In this document: positions 1 to 7,673 of the stretch, piece after piece | Numbering within the stretch: position 1 is the stretch's first letter | Layout: each line of letters opens with the position of its first letter | Assembly (NCBI GenBank): GCA_020216965.1 | Contig: JAIWOJ010000021.1 | Coordinates: forward strand, 1 to 11,728 | Reading direction: 5' to 3' | From: Prosthecobacter sp. | GTDB lineage: Bacteria > Verrucomicrobiota > Verrucomicrobiia > Verrucomicrobiales > Verrucomicrobiaceae | Length of the DNA stretch: 11,728 nt | Notes under the pieces: generated by a model | What the model was told of the DNA's origin: nothing | The model's input: the letters and a program-made list of their open reading frames with translations, nothing else | Database searches by the model: none | Program-made: the position numbers and the translations under genes

Positions 1-1
1 C

Positions 2-1039
2 TCTGGCCTAGGGGCCTGCGCAGGGCCAGGACTGGAATTTATCCATAATCATCATATTTATTCAGGCCCTGTGATCTGGGATGGCAAACCGTTGAGAGCA
101 GGTGTGGTATTCCGCGACGGCACGATATCACTCCTAGACAACGGTAAGGTATCGAGTTGGAAAGCCGATGATATCACTGGTCATGGAGCAGAGTTCCCGG
201 GACCTTTGGCATTTTCTCCAGAGGGCAATCTGAGAATAATCATAAACAAAAAAGTATGGGAGCTGCGTGAATCTCAATGGGCTGATTCAAGTGTCGCTAA
301 AAGTTGGTCTGGTTTTAGTGCGACTAAGAATAACCCTAGGAAATTAAATACTTCGATAAAGAATATAAGCAGGCAATTAACAGACTCAAATGGTGTTGAC
401 TGGGTCACTACCACCACAGGTAGGCTCTGGTGCGCCATCCCTGGAGCGGAGGTGGAGTTGACGAGCCAAAATGGAACTGAAGTGCTAGAGAATTATGACA
501 GTCTCCAAGCTGTGCTAAGCGCTGCCGATGGCACCACCTTTCTCAGTACACGGTGGTATGAGTCCGAATACCTCATGGTCAGGCCTGTGGAAAAACGGGT
601 TGTGCGTCCGGTGCTGAAGTCCCTGAAGATCGACGGGAGCACGGCCATGCTCAGCGTGGCGCTGCCGGAAAAGGGCTGGTGCAGATGGCAACTCAACGGC
701 CAGGAGAAAACCAAAGCCTCCAGCGCGGCAGAGATTCGGTTGGAGTCACTCGCTATCGGGGAGCATCGGCTAAAGGTCTGGACTTATGACCGCTGCCTCC
801 TGCCCTGCCGGGAGCCTCTTGAGGTAGAGATCACCATCAAGCCTGACTCAGAGGCAGTGCTGCGGAAGCTGCTGGAAGCTCTGGATGGCAGCCTGGCCGA
901 GCGGGAGGCGGCGGCGAGCCGACTGCGGCTTCAGGGGCGAAGCATCCTCCCCCTGCTGCGTGAGGAACGCGCCAAGGCCGATGAATCCAGAGGCTGGTGG
1001 CTGGATGCCGTGATCCAGCACCTGGAGTCCACCCCGTGA
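2..1039 (+). CDS. C-terminal part of a predicted β-propeller protein, 5' end outside the window
   Basis: The frame stays open to the left edge, so the 5' end is probably missing. The first usual start codon inside is a GTG at 71, with no Shine-Dalgarno sequence, and starting there would begin in mid-propeller without a signal peptide. The first 190 residues or so show blade-like repeats (for example GVVFRDGTISLLDNGKVSSW, then a VWELRESQW strand) resembling the sensor propellers of two-component-regulator type. Next comes a β-rich segment around GWCRWQLNGQ, like the Y_Y_Y domain that follows such propellers. The last 60 residues are helical and HEAT-like (LLEALDGSLAEREAAASRL, then ILPLLREERAKA). 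No transmembrane segment, kinase domain or DNA-binding domain is visible, so this is not a complete one-component sensor. The function is unknown. The 5' half is visibly more AT-rich than the 3' half. Confidence 0.6.
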   Translation, partial: SGLGACAGPGLEFIHNHHIYSGPVIWDGKPLRAGVVFRDGTISLLDNGKVSSWKADDITGHGAEFPGPLAFSPEGNLRIIINKKVWELRESQWADSSVAKSWSGFSATKNNPRKLNTSIKNISRQLTDSNGVDWVTTTTGRLWCAIPGAEVELTSQNGTEVLENYDSLQAVLSAADGTTFLSTRWYESEYLMVRPVEKRVVRPVLKSLKIDGSTAMLSVALPEKGWCRWQLNGQEKTKASSAAEIRLESLAIGEHRLKVWTYDRCLLPCREPLEVEITIKPDSEAVLRKLLEALDGSLAEREAAASRLRLQGRSILPLLREERAKADESRGWWLDAVIQHLESTP

Positions 1040-1192
1040 GCCACTGCGCTGGTGGGGAGGCCAAAGCAGATGGCAGAAGCTAGGAAGGCTGCGCTGGCCG
1101 TGGACGTGCTCGCTTTGTCACATCCTCTTCACGGCATGGGGGCTGGGGCTTGCGGCTTGTGGGGCGCGTGGCCCAGGGCTTAGTTTTGCACC

Positions 1193-1990
1193 ATGAACAC
1201 GATAGACTCGGATGTGCAGGGGCTGGTGGTTGTCGTCATGGGCGGCACCACGGGGTTAGGGCTATCGGCTGCACGCGCCTTGGTCGCGCATGGGGCGCGG
1301 CTGGTGATCTGCAGCCGTTCTCAGGAAAATGTGGATGCTGCTTTGTCTGAGCTGGGCCCGAATGCGTGCGGCTTGACCGGGGATGCGAGCGAGCCTGAAA
1401 CCGCGACGCGGGCCGTGGCACTGGCGGTATCAGCCTTTGGTCAGCTAGACGCCCTGTACCATGTGGCCGGCGGTAGTGGGCGCGCCTGGGGAGATGGCCC
1501 CCTGCATGAGATGACGGATGAGGGGCTGCGACACACTCTGGATCTCAACCTAGCCTCCATCATGCTCTCCAACCGCGCTGCCGTCAGACAATTCCTAGCG
1601 CAGGGCAGAGGTGGAGCGATCTTGAATATGGGCAGCGTGCTGGGCTGGTCTCCTTCCCCAGAGTTTTTTGCCAGCCATGCCTACGCGGCGGCCAAAGCAG
1701 GCATTGTGGGTTTCAGCCGCGCGATTGCGAGCTACTACGCGCCGCAGAATATTCGCGTGAATGTCATCGCCCCCGCGCTGGTGGAGACGCCCATGTCTCG
1801 TCGTGCTGTTGGCAATGAGGCGATCATGAATTTCATCGCCAAAAAACAGCCGCTGGATGGCGGGCGTGTCGGCGTGCCGGAGGATTGTGATGGCGCAGCG
1901 CTTTTTCTTTTGTCACGCGCGTCCCGTTTTGTGACCGGCCAAGTCATCGCTGTGGATGGCGGCTGGACGGTGAGTGAGGGGCGTGGCTGA
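1193..1990 (+). CDS. SDR-family NAD(P)-dependent oxidoreductase
   Basis: This is a classical short-chain dehydrogenase/reductase of 265 residues, the usual length for the family. The Rossmann glycine motif GGTTGLG lies at residues 17-23. An Arg (R42, in VICSR) follows β2, which tends to favour NADP(H). A DA pair at 64-65 would contact the adenine ring. The usual NNAG after β4 is HVAGG here (90-94). The catalytic residues are present: N119 (LNLAS), S148 (NMGSV), Y164 and K168 (YAAAK). The C-terminal end has the common VTGQVIAVDGGWT signature (248-260), as in 3-oxoacyl-ACP-reductase-like and sugar or steroid dehydrogenases. The substrate cannot be told. It is a cytosolic enzyme with no signal peptide. 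The ATG at 1193 places the glycine motif at the normal distance, but no Shine-Dalgarno sequence is visible. The gene converges on the symporter small-subunit gene with only 6 bp between the stops, so it is probably monocistronic. Confidence 0.93.
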   Translation: MNTIDSDVQGLVVVVMGGTTGLGLSAARALVAHGARLVICSRSQENVDAALSELGPNACGLTGDASEPETATRAVALAVSAFGQLDALYHVAGGSGRAWGDGPLHEMTDEGLRHTLDLNLASIMLSNRAAVRQFLAQGRGGAILNMGSVLGWSPSPEFFASHAYAAAKAGIVGFSRAIASYYAPQNIRVNVIAPALVETPMSRRAVGNEAIMNFIAKKQPLDGGRVGVPEDCDGAALFLLSRASRFVTGQVIAVDGGWTVSEGRG

Positions 1991-1996
1991 TGCTCG

Positions 1997-2152
1997 TCAG
2001 TCCGGCTGATCCATGTCAGGGGTGTGTAGCTCCACGGCGTGCAGTTTATCGCTCTCACCAGGGCTGGTGAGCACCTTGTAGATGCACCAAGAAAAAAGGC
2101 TGGTTACCGTGCCTACGGAGAAGAGCATGACGAGAAGTCCGGCAGGGGTCAT
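1997..2152 (-). CDS. Small single-span membrane protein, likely NSS (LeuT-type) transporter small subunit
   Basis: A 51-residue open frame begins at ATG 2152, 30 bp downstream of the symporter stop on the same strand. The protein starts MTPAGLLVMLFSVGTVTSLF. It has one hydrophobic span at about residues 5-27, ending in SWCIYKVL, and then a short polar tail of about 23 residues (HTPDMDQPD at the end). Size, topology and position match the small partner proteins encoded next to bacterial neurotransmitter:sodium symporters. The characterised case is Corynebacterium MetS, which is needed with MetP for methionine/alanine uptake; residue-level similarity to MetS is weak. It was recognised by reading the minus strand after the transporter stop. 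No clear Shine-Dalgarno sequence precedes it, so translation may be coupled to the transporter. The role as a partner is inferred from family and context. Confidence 0.75.
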   Translation of the reverse strand: MTPAGLLVMLFSVGTVTSLFSWCIYKVLTSPGESDKLHAVELHTPDMDQPD

Positions 2153-2182
2153 GGGGGTAGGGTTCTAGGTTCTTGGTTGAAA

Positions 2183-3916
2183 TTAGTCGTGCTTGGGCAG
2201 GCCGCGCTCCGCCTTGGCGTAGGCTCGGCTGCGTGCCGTGAGCAGCCCAAAGAAAACGGAGACAGCGACCACGAGGGCCACACTGAGCTGGGCGGCTAGG
2301 CTGCTTTTGGCACCGAAGAGGTCACTCACATAGCTAGAAACAGCACCTGGCTTGAGGGTGGCAAGATCAAAGCCGAAGACATCCCTCATCAGCCACAGGG
2401 CAAAAACGAGCAACAGGAAGCCAGGACAGAGCCACTGGATGATCGGGCGAAACACACGCGGCACCTGAAAGGCAGCGCCGCGGTGCATTTCCTCAAAGCC
2501 CCGATCAATGCCCCACACCCAGCCAAAGATAATGATCTGGACCGTGGCGAGCACAAAAATGAGAAAGGTGCCCACCCAGAAATCCAGCGTGTCCAACGCC
2601 TTGAGATCCGCGGTAAAAAATAGCGCCATCCCTGCGCCAAAGGCCGTGAGCATGCCCAAAATCGCCACCGAGGCTCTGCGCCCGACACCGAGAGCCTCCT
2701 CAACAAAGGCGATGCCTGGCTGGAGCATGGAGATCGAGCTAGTCACCGCAGCCAGGAAAAGCATAAAAAAGAAAGCACCGCCAAAGAAGGCACCCGCCGG
2801 CATCTTGGAGAACACGAGAGGCAGCACCTTAAAGCCTAGCCCCACCCCCGCCTGCCCAGCGATGCCTGCCACCCCCAGAAAGGCCACCGCCGCCGGGATG
2901 GTGATGAGACCGCCCAGGGCGACCTCACAAAACTCATTGGCGCTACTCGCCGTCAGCCCACTCAGCACCACGTCATCCTTCGGCTTCATGTAGCTGGCAT
3001 AAACGATGATGACGCCAAAGCCCACGGATAGGCTGAAGAAAATCTGCCCGGCGGCTGCCAGCCATAAGCTGGGATTCCACAACTGGCTCCAGGGAGAAAC
3101 CGTGACCAACTTCAGCGCGCCACCACTCGCCGCGACTTCCTTTTCCGCCTCGGCGATGGCGGCAGCGCCGACGACCTCACGCGGCTTGTCCGTCGGGCCG
3201 GGGGTGGCTTTGACCACCTGCACCTTGCTGGGGTTCCACATGTAGCCCAGGCCGTTGATGACACTGTCATGAGGGCGCGCGGGATCGGGCGCGCCTAGGG
3301 TCATCACACGGCCTAGCAGCAGCAGCGCCAGCACGATCAACAGAGGCATGCCAAATTGACACATCTTTTCAATGCCGCGCGATAGCCCCCGATAAATGAG
3401 ATAAAAATTAAACACAAACACCGCCAGCAGCCATGGCAGGGCAGTATCCGCGCTGAACTTCATGGCCGTGGCATCCCCTGCTGCGCCGACAAAGCCAGCA
3501 AAGTAACCCACGGCCTCGGCGGCGTCCTTAAAGTGCATCCGCCCACTCCAGAAATTCACCGCGTAGCCGATGCACCAGGCCTCGATCATCACATAGTACA
3601 TATAGATGATGACCGGCACGATCACGCCGATGATGCCCGCATACTTCGCCCAGCGGCTACGCACGATGCAGGCAAAGGCACCTGGCGCGGAATTATACCC
3701 CAGGCTGCCCGCATAGCGGCCCATGGCCCACTCTGCCCAGCCGATGGGCAGGCCAATGATGAGGAAGCTGATGGCGTAGGCCATCATGAAAGCTCCACCG
3801 CCATACTGTGCGGCCAAGCCTGGGAAGCGGAGAAAATTCCCCAACCCCACGGCGCTGCCAGCGACTGCCATGATGACCCCGAGGCGAGAGCCCCATGTAT
3901 CTCTTTTTTCTGCCAT
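2183..3916 (-). CDS. LeuT-type sodium-dependent amino-acid symporter (NSS/SLC6 family)
   Basis: This inner-membrane Na+-coupled symporter has 577 residues and about 12 membrane spans. TM1 carries the family signature GSAVGLGNFLRFP (20-32), including A22 and N27, which are Na1 ligands in LeuT. TM3 has YYVMIEAW, which includes the tyrosine equivalent to LeuT Y108 that binds the substrate carboxylate. TM6 reads FFSLSVGFG, with S295 in place of LeuT T254, and then YASY. N327 and E331 (NEFCE) match LeuT N286 and E290; that Glu is the mark of chloride-independent members. TSS in TM8 matches the Na2 residues T354 and S355. Similarity to LeuT continues to the end (LDFWVGT, EEMHRG). It is about 60 residues longer than LeuT, mainly from an insertion between TM5 and TM6 at about residues 231-279. 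The substrate is probably a neutral amino acid, but this is inference. ATG 3916 is preceded only by a weak GGA. Confidence 0.94.
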   Translation of the reverse strand: MAEKRDTWGSRLGVIMAVAGSAVGLGNFLRFPGLAAQYGGGAFMMAYAISFLIIGLPIGWAEWAMGRYAGSLGYNSAPGAFACIVRSRWAKYAGIIGVIVPVIIYMYYVMIEAWCIGYAVNFWSGRMHFKDAAEAVGYFAGFVGAAGDATAMKFSADTALPWLLAVFVFNFYLIYRGLSRGIEKMCQFGMPLLIVLALLLLGRVMTLGAPDPARPHDSVINGLGYMWNPSKVQVVKATPGPTDKPREVVGAAAIAEAEKEVAASGGALKLVTVSPWSQLWNPSLWLAAAGQIFFSLSVGFGVIIVYASYMKPKDDVVLSGLTASSANEFCEVALGGLITIPAAVAFLGVAGIAGQAGVGLGFKVLPLVFSKMPAGAFFGGAFFFMLFLAAVTSSISMLQPGIAFVEEALGVGRRASVAILGMLTAFGAGMALFFTADLKALDTLDFWVGTFLIFVLATVQIIIFGWVWGIDRGFEEMHRGAAFQVPRVFRPIIQWLCPGFLLLVFALWLMRDVFGFDLATLKPGAVSSYVSDLFGAKSSLAAQLSVALVVAVSVFFGLLTARSRAYAKAERGLPKHD

Positions 3917-3992
3917 ATATTCCAGAGCCTAGAAAGAACCGTGCCGCAGGACAACCCACAAAACGGGGGGCTTCCCTTCTACCGGATGCCGC

Positions 3993-4017
3993 TTCAGGGA
4001 CAATCCTGCCCCCTGAA
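3993..4017. repeat. Small inverted repeat in the symporter upstream region
   Basis: The 7-bp perfect arms TTCAGGG and CCCTGAA are separated by 11 bases. The repeat lies 77 bases upstream of the symporter start, between it and the cytochrome gene on the same strand. It could fold as a hairpin in the symporter leader or serve as an operator. There is no T-tract on either side, so it is not a typical intrinsic terminator. Confidence 0.35.
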
Positions 4018-4048
4018 AGTGCGGTATCCAGTTTGAAGCCCGGTTTCT

Positions 4049-4090
4049 GAAGTTCGCCGGGACGAGGATGACCCGAGAGCGGTGAACTTC
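4049..4090. repeat. Long inverted repeat between the cytochrome and symporter genes
   Basis: The arms GAAGTTCGCCG (4049-4059) and CGGTGAACTTC (4080-4090) are complementary over 11 bp, with a single G·T in place of a Watson-Crick pair, around a 20-base loop. A shorter CGGG/CCCG pairing competes inside. The repeat begins 48 bases downstream of the stop of the propeller-cytochrome gene. It may be a 3'-end structure for that transcript or an operator for the symporter. No T-run follows the stem in either direction, so Rho-independent termination is not supported. Confidence 0.4.
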
Positions 4091-4137
4091 GGCACCCGAA
4101 TTTGGCCGGGAAAACCTGCCGGTGTGCCACGGGGCGG

Positions 4138-7100
4138 CTATTTCTGGAACATTTTGTCCTGGGCGTTTCCGCCGCTGAGGAGGTAGGCGATGAGGTCGAG
4201 CAGTTCGTCTGCGTTGAGGGCATTGATCAGGCCAGGGGGCATCATGCTGACCTTGCGGGTCTCTTTTTTCGCAATGTCACTCTCGTTGATGGCCATCTGG
4301 TCGTTGGGCGCGAAGGGGTTGGCCATGACGAAGACCTTGCCATTTTCCTCGACGACGATGCGTCCGAGGATGGTGCTGCCGTCCTTCTTGGTGATCTCGT
4401 GACTATCGTATTGGTCTGAGATGACCTTGCTGGGCTCCACGATGTTCTCCATGAGGTCGCGCAGGGTGTAGCGATTGCCGGAGCCGGTCAGGTCGGGCCC
4501 GATGCTGCCGCCTTCACCGTTGAAGCGGTGACAGGTGGCGCACATGGTGCTGCGGTACATGGCCTCGCCATTGGCAAAGTCGCGCCCTTTGAGGCCGCTT
4601 GAGGCCAGGGCGACAACTTCATCCACGCTCCAGTTTTTACCGGGCCCCTTGGGGGCGACGTAGTTGGGGATGGTCACGCTCTCGGTCTTGGTGCCGAGGG
4701 CCTCGAGTTCTGCCAGCTCTGCCTGGGGGACAAAGGTGGCCATGGCATCTTTGCGGATGTTTTCCATGAAGCCCTTGAAGCTGTTGCCTCCCCTCCAGGT
4801 GCGGGCGCGGGGGAACCAGGAGAAGTAAGTCTGGCGATGCTCTGGCGTCCAGCCGGCCGTGGCATTCCGTAGCGCAGCCATGTAGGCGATCTGCTGGGCA
4901 TTGGGGCGGCTGCCAGCCGCAGCGCGGGCGGCATTGGCGTAGCCGTCATTGCGGCTCAGGACGGCATCGCTAGCCACCTCCTGAAAGTCATCCTTGGCCG
5001 TGGCCATGAGGGCGAGCGTCCTGGACACCACCTGGGTGCTATCCACGGCGACGAGGAGCTGACATAGCTCACGATTGATAGAGGGATCTTCCGCAGGATA
5101 GGCAGGCTCTAGCTTTTCAGCGATCTTGGCGCAGATCTCGGCATCAGGCTTGCCTAGGCGGATGAGCACGAGCTGAAGCGCGCGCAAGGCGGCGAGGGAC
5201 TGGCTGGTGCTGAGGGGGTGCCCCTCTAGCCGCGCTAGAGCGGCGAGCATCTGGTTTTGCAGCTCCACATTCTCAGGGGCGACGTTGCCGATGGGCTCAG
5301 ACGAGGTGCCAGTGGGCTTGGCAGCAGGGCGACCGCCCTCATAGGCTCCCTTGGCACCGCTGACACGGGCCAGGGCGATGATGCCTTCGATCAAGGCGAC
5401 GGGGTGGGTTTCACCCAAAGCCTTGTCTTTCCAAAGCTCGACCGGCAGGCGCTCAATGGCAACGCGGGCAGCATAGCGCACATGGCGGTCGCTGTGGCTG
5501 AGGTAGGGCCAGGCGGTGGCGAGGGCTTTTTGGGCATCGGCCCCGTCTTGATGAAGCTGCTCAAGGGCGGCCCTCATGCGAAATTCCTCATCCAACGGCA
5601 GGGCCGCAGCAGGAGGGGTGGGCTCAGTGCCTACATAAGTCACCCGATAGACGCCAGACTGCGTGCGACGTCCGCCAACGGCAAAATACATGGCACCGTC
5701 CTGCGGATGGATGACGACATCGGTCAGCGGCAGCGGTTTGCCGAAGATGAACTCTTCTTTTTCCGCGATGTAGCTCGCCCCCTTGGGCTGGAGGTGGATG
5801 GCCCACATGGTGCCATAGGTCCAGTCATTGATGAAGATGGCGCGCTGATACTTGGCGGGAAATTTCGCCCCTTTGCCGCTGACGACGCCCGTGGGGCTGC
5901 CAGGACCGATGTCAAGCGTGGTGGGCAGGCTGTCGGGGTAATGGTTCGGCCACTTGCCGCTGCCACTGCGCCAGCCGTAGTCGGCACCACTGACGCAGTG
6001 GTTCACGCGCGTGGGGCGGTACCACGGGGTGCCGATGTCCCACTCCATGTCCGCATCGTAGGTGAAAAGCTCACCACCGAGGTCGAAGCAGATATCGAAC
6101 TCATTGCGGAAGCCGTAGCAAAAGAGCTCCAAGCCGCTGCCATCGGGGTTCATGCTGCAAATGTAGCCGCCTGGGGCCATGATGCCGCGTGCGTGGCCAT
6201 TGGCGTCCCAGAGACGCGGTAGGATGTGATCCTCCCCCCAAATCATCGCGGCGCGGCTTTTGGCTAGCCCCTCAGGTAGCTTGGTGTGGTTGCCGCAGTT
6301 GAAGAAGATGCGCTTGCCATCCGGGCTGACGATCATGCTGTGTAGGCCGTGCTCGCCACCGCCGGCCATGGTGTGCAGCTTGGTGATGTGGTCATATTGA
6401 TCGTCACCATCGGTATCCTTCAGGCGGTAGAGGCCATTGTCTTTGCCGTTCTCATTCACCATCACGTAGAGGCTGTCAAAGGCAGCCAACAGGCCATGGG
6501 CCTTGCCCATCTCGATGGGTAATTTTTCAGGCTTCAGGAGCTCCGTCTTGCCCACCGCAGGCACGGCCATCCGGTAGATGCTGCCATACTGGTCGCAAGC
6601 GAGCAGGCGCCCCTTGGGATCGACCGTGAGGGCCACCCAAGAGCCCTGCTGCTCCTTGGGCACATTGTAGAGCTTCTCTACCTTGAACCCCTTGGCGACG
6701 CCGATCTCTGCTGCCGGGATGGTCTCCGCCGGGCCTTCGTTCTTTTTGCCACCGCCTGCCTTTTCATCCAGCGCCATCCCCCAGGGCCCCTTGCCATAAG
6801 TTCCGACCACAGTAGCAGGCCGCCATTCTTCCTTCCCCGTCACGGTAGCCTGCCATTCGCCACTAGTCTCCCACAGCACTTTTTCTGTGCCATTGGGCAT
6901 CTTGATCTTCAGCCGGGCGATCATGCCAGCCACGCCGCCCTTGTTGCGGGCGTGCACGAGGATCTGATTTTTTTCACCCCGCATGATTTCTTTGCTGACG
7001 TCCGCCTTGGATGGCTGCTGCCAGTCAGGATTGGTCAGGACCTTCTTGCCATTGAGGAAAGCCTCCGCGCCATTGTCACAGGTGAGTTCCAGGGTGGCAT

Positions 7101-7242
7101 AGTGCGCATTTCCCGGCACCTCAAAGCTGTAACGAAAGCTGACGGCGTTCTCCTTGGTGGGATTCTCATTCAGCCAGAGCCATTGCGGCACAGCCTGGAG
7201 ATGAGTAGCGAGCAGGGCGGAAAGGAAAAAAAGCAGACGCAT
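4138..7242 (-). CDS. Secreted PVC-type β-propeller protein with C-terminal haem-binding cytochrome domain
   Basis: The protein has 1034 residues. A signal peptide (1 to about 17, RLLFFLSALLATHLQA) leads to a β-sandwich region (about 20-130, with CDNGAEAFLNGKKV) like galactose-binding folds. A glucose/sorbosone-dehydrogenase-like β-propeller follows at about 185-535 (GFKVEKLYNVP, GGGEHGLHSMIVSPDGKRIF, GVYRVTYVG). A helical HEAT-like region spans about 550-870. The C-terminal domain holds C901-A-T-C904-H905 for covalent haem c and a Met-rich loop (M1000/M1001, VSMMPPGL) that probably supplies the distal ligand. This order is the Pirellula/Verrucomicrobium-type haem-binding family, abundant in PVC bacteria and often called membrane-bound dehydrogenase. 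It would act in the periplasm as an electron-accepting oxidoreductase; its substrate and partner are unknown. ATG 7242 starts exactly at the signal peptide and has no Shine-Dalgarno sequence. The symporter lies 221 bp downstream, so co-transcription is possible but unproven. Confidence 0.92.
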   Translation of the reverse strand: MRLLFFLSALLATHLQAVPQWLWLNENPTKENAVSFRYSFEVPGNAHYATLELTCDNGAEAFLNGKKVLTNPDWQQPSKADVSKEIMRGEKNQILVHARNKGGVAGMIARLKIKMPNGTEKVLWETSGEWQATVTGKEEWRPATVVGTYGKGPWGMALDEKAGGGKKNEGPAETIPAAEIGVAKGFKVEKLYNVPKEQQGSWVALTVDPKGRLLACDQYGSIYRMAVPAVGKTELLKPEKLPIEMGKAHGLLAAFDSLYVMVNENGKDNGLYRLKDTDGDDQYDHITKLHTMAGGGEHGLHSMIVSPDGKRIFFNCGNHTKLPEGLAKSRAAMIWGEDHILPRLWDANGHARGIMAPGGYICSMNPDGSGLELFCYGFRNEFDICFDLGGELFTYDADMEWDIGTPWYRPTRVNHCVSGADYGWRSGSGKWPNHYPDSLPTTLDIGPGSPTGVVSGKGAKFPAKYQRAIFINDWTYGTMWAIHLQPKGASYIAEKEEFIFGKPLPLTDVVIHPQDGAMYFAVGGRRTQSGVYRVTYVGTEPTPPAAALPLDEEFRMRAALEQLHQDGADAQKALATAWPYLSHSDRHVRYAARVAIERLPVELWKDKALGETHPVALIEGIIALARVSGAKGAYEGGRPAAKPTGTSSEPIGNVAPENVELQNQMLAALARLEGHPLSTSQSLAALRALQLVLIRLGKPDAEICAKIAEKLEPAYPAEDPSINRELCQLLVAVDSTQVVSRTLALMATAKDDFQEVASDAVLSRNDGYANAARAAAGSRPNAQQIAYMAALRNATAGWTPEHRQTYFSWFPRARTWRGGNSFKGFMENIRKDAMATFVPQAELAELEALGTKTESVTIPNYVAPKGPGKNWSVDEVVALASSGLKGRDFANGEAMYRSTMCATCHRFNGEGGSIGPDLTGSGNRYTLRDLMENIVEPSKVISDQYDSHEITKKDGSTILGRIVVEENGKVFVMANPFAPNDQMAINESDIAKKETRKVSMMPPGLINALNADELLDLIAYLLSGGNAQDKMFQK

Positions 7243-7673
7243 GGCTGGAAAAGGTGGCCCGCTGGTACGCCCAAGCGAGGGAGCACTTTACACGGCTCTT
7301 GGAGAATCTGGAAACCTTTGGCCGTGGTCCCTCCTTGGCATGTTGCAGAAGATCCGCCCGCTGAAGATGACGGCCTTTTCTCAGAAATCACCTTGCCCTA
7401 GGCTAAGAATCCATTTAATGCGACGTTGGTTGATTCGTAGCGCCTGTAGCTCAATGCAGCGGCGCTTCCTTCCAACGAGACTTTCCCGCAGCATGATGAT
7501 CCTAGACGCCGTCCATTCCGTTCCTCACGCCAGGAACACGGGGATGACTGTCATGCCGCTGCAAGAACGCCTGGCCTGATATGTTCGTTTTTTCTGTGCC
7601 GAGCGTCCCAGCCCTCAACGTCCGTGGTAGCACCCATTCTGACGTCCCTTCCAAAACCACCAGGAGGTAACCC
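7243..7673. other. 431-bp divergent intergenic region between the cytochrome gene and infC
   Basis: This stretch must hold the promoters of two divergent genes. For the minus-strand gene a weak candidate is TAAAGT (plus-strand 7285-7290) with TTCCAG 17 bases upstream (7308-7313). For infC no convincing -35/-10 pair is visible; TTTAAT at 7414-7419 and the sequence around GATATG near 7576 are weak possibilities. A compact hairpin (GTTCCT/AGGAAC, 7520-7537, 6-base loop) lies in the probable infC leader. The open frame crossing the region on the plus strand (7241-7579) has low-complexity, unprotein-like content and is not called as a gene. Confidence 0.5.
7662..7668 (+). promoter_or_regulatory. 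Perfect Shine-Dalgarno sequence that fixes the infC start
   Basis: AGGAGGT is a full match to the anti-Shine-Dalgarno consensus. Six bases separate AGGAGG from the ATA at 7674, an ideal spacing. A TAA in the infC frame at 7668-7670 overlaps its end, so translation in this frame cannot start further upstream. No other gene in the window has so strong a site. Confidence 0.88.

Noticed and set aside
1040..1192. Possible terminator from CCAC/GTGG after the first gene
   Set aside because: The stem is only 4 bp and no T-run follows.
5257..6222. Plus-strand open frame of 321 codons inside the cytochrome gene
   Set aside because: It is antisense to a well-supported propeller domain, and its content follows from the codon bias of the minus-strand gene.
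7441..7515. tRNA-like segment containing TGTAGCTCAAT after GCGCC, resembling the 5' end and D-arm of a tRNA
   Set aside because: The D-arm has no matching 3' strand, the anticodon stem does not pair, no GTTCRA T-arm follows, and no acceptor complement is found within 80 bases. It is most likely a chance match.
7241..7579. Plus-strand open frame of 112 codons in the cytochrome-infC intergenic region
   Set aside because: It overlaps the opposite gene start, has many rare-type residues and no recognisable domain, and occupies the region needed for divergent promoters.
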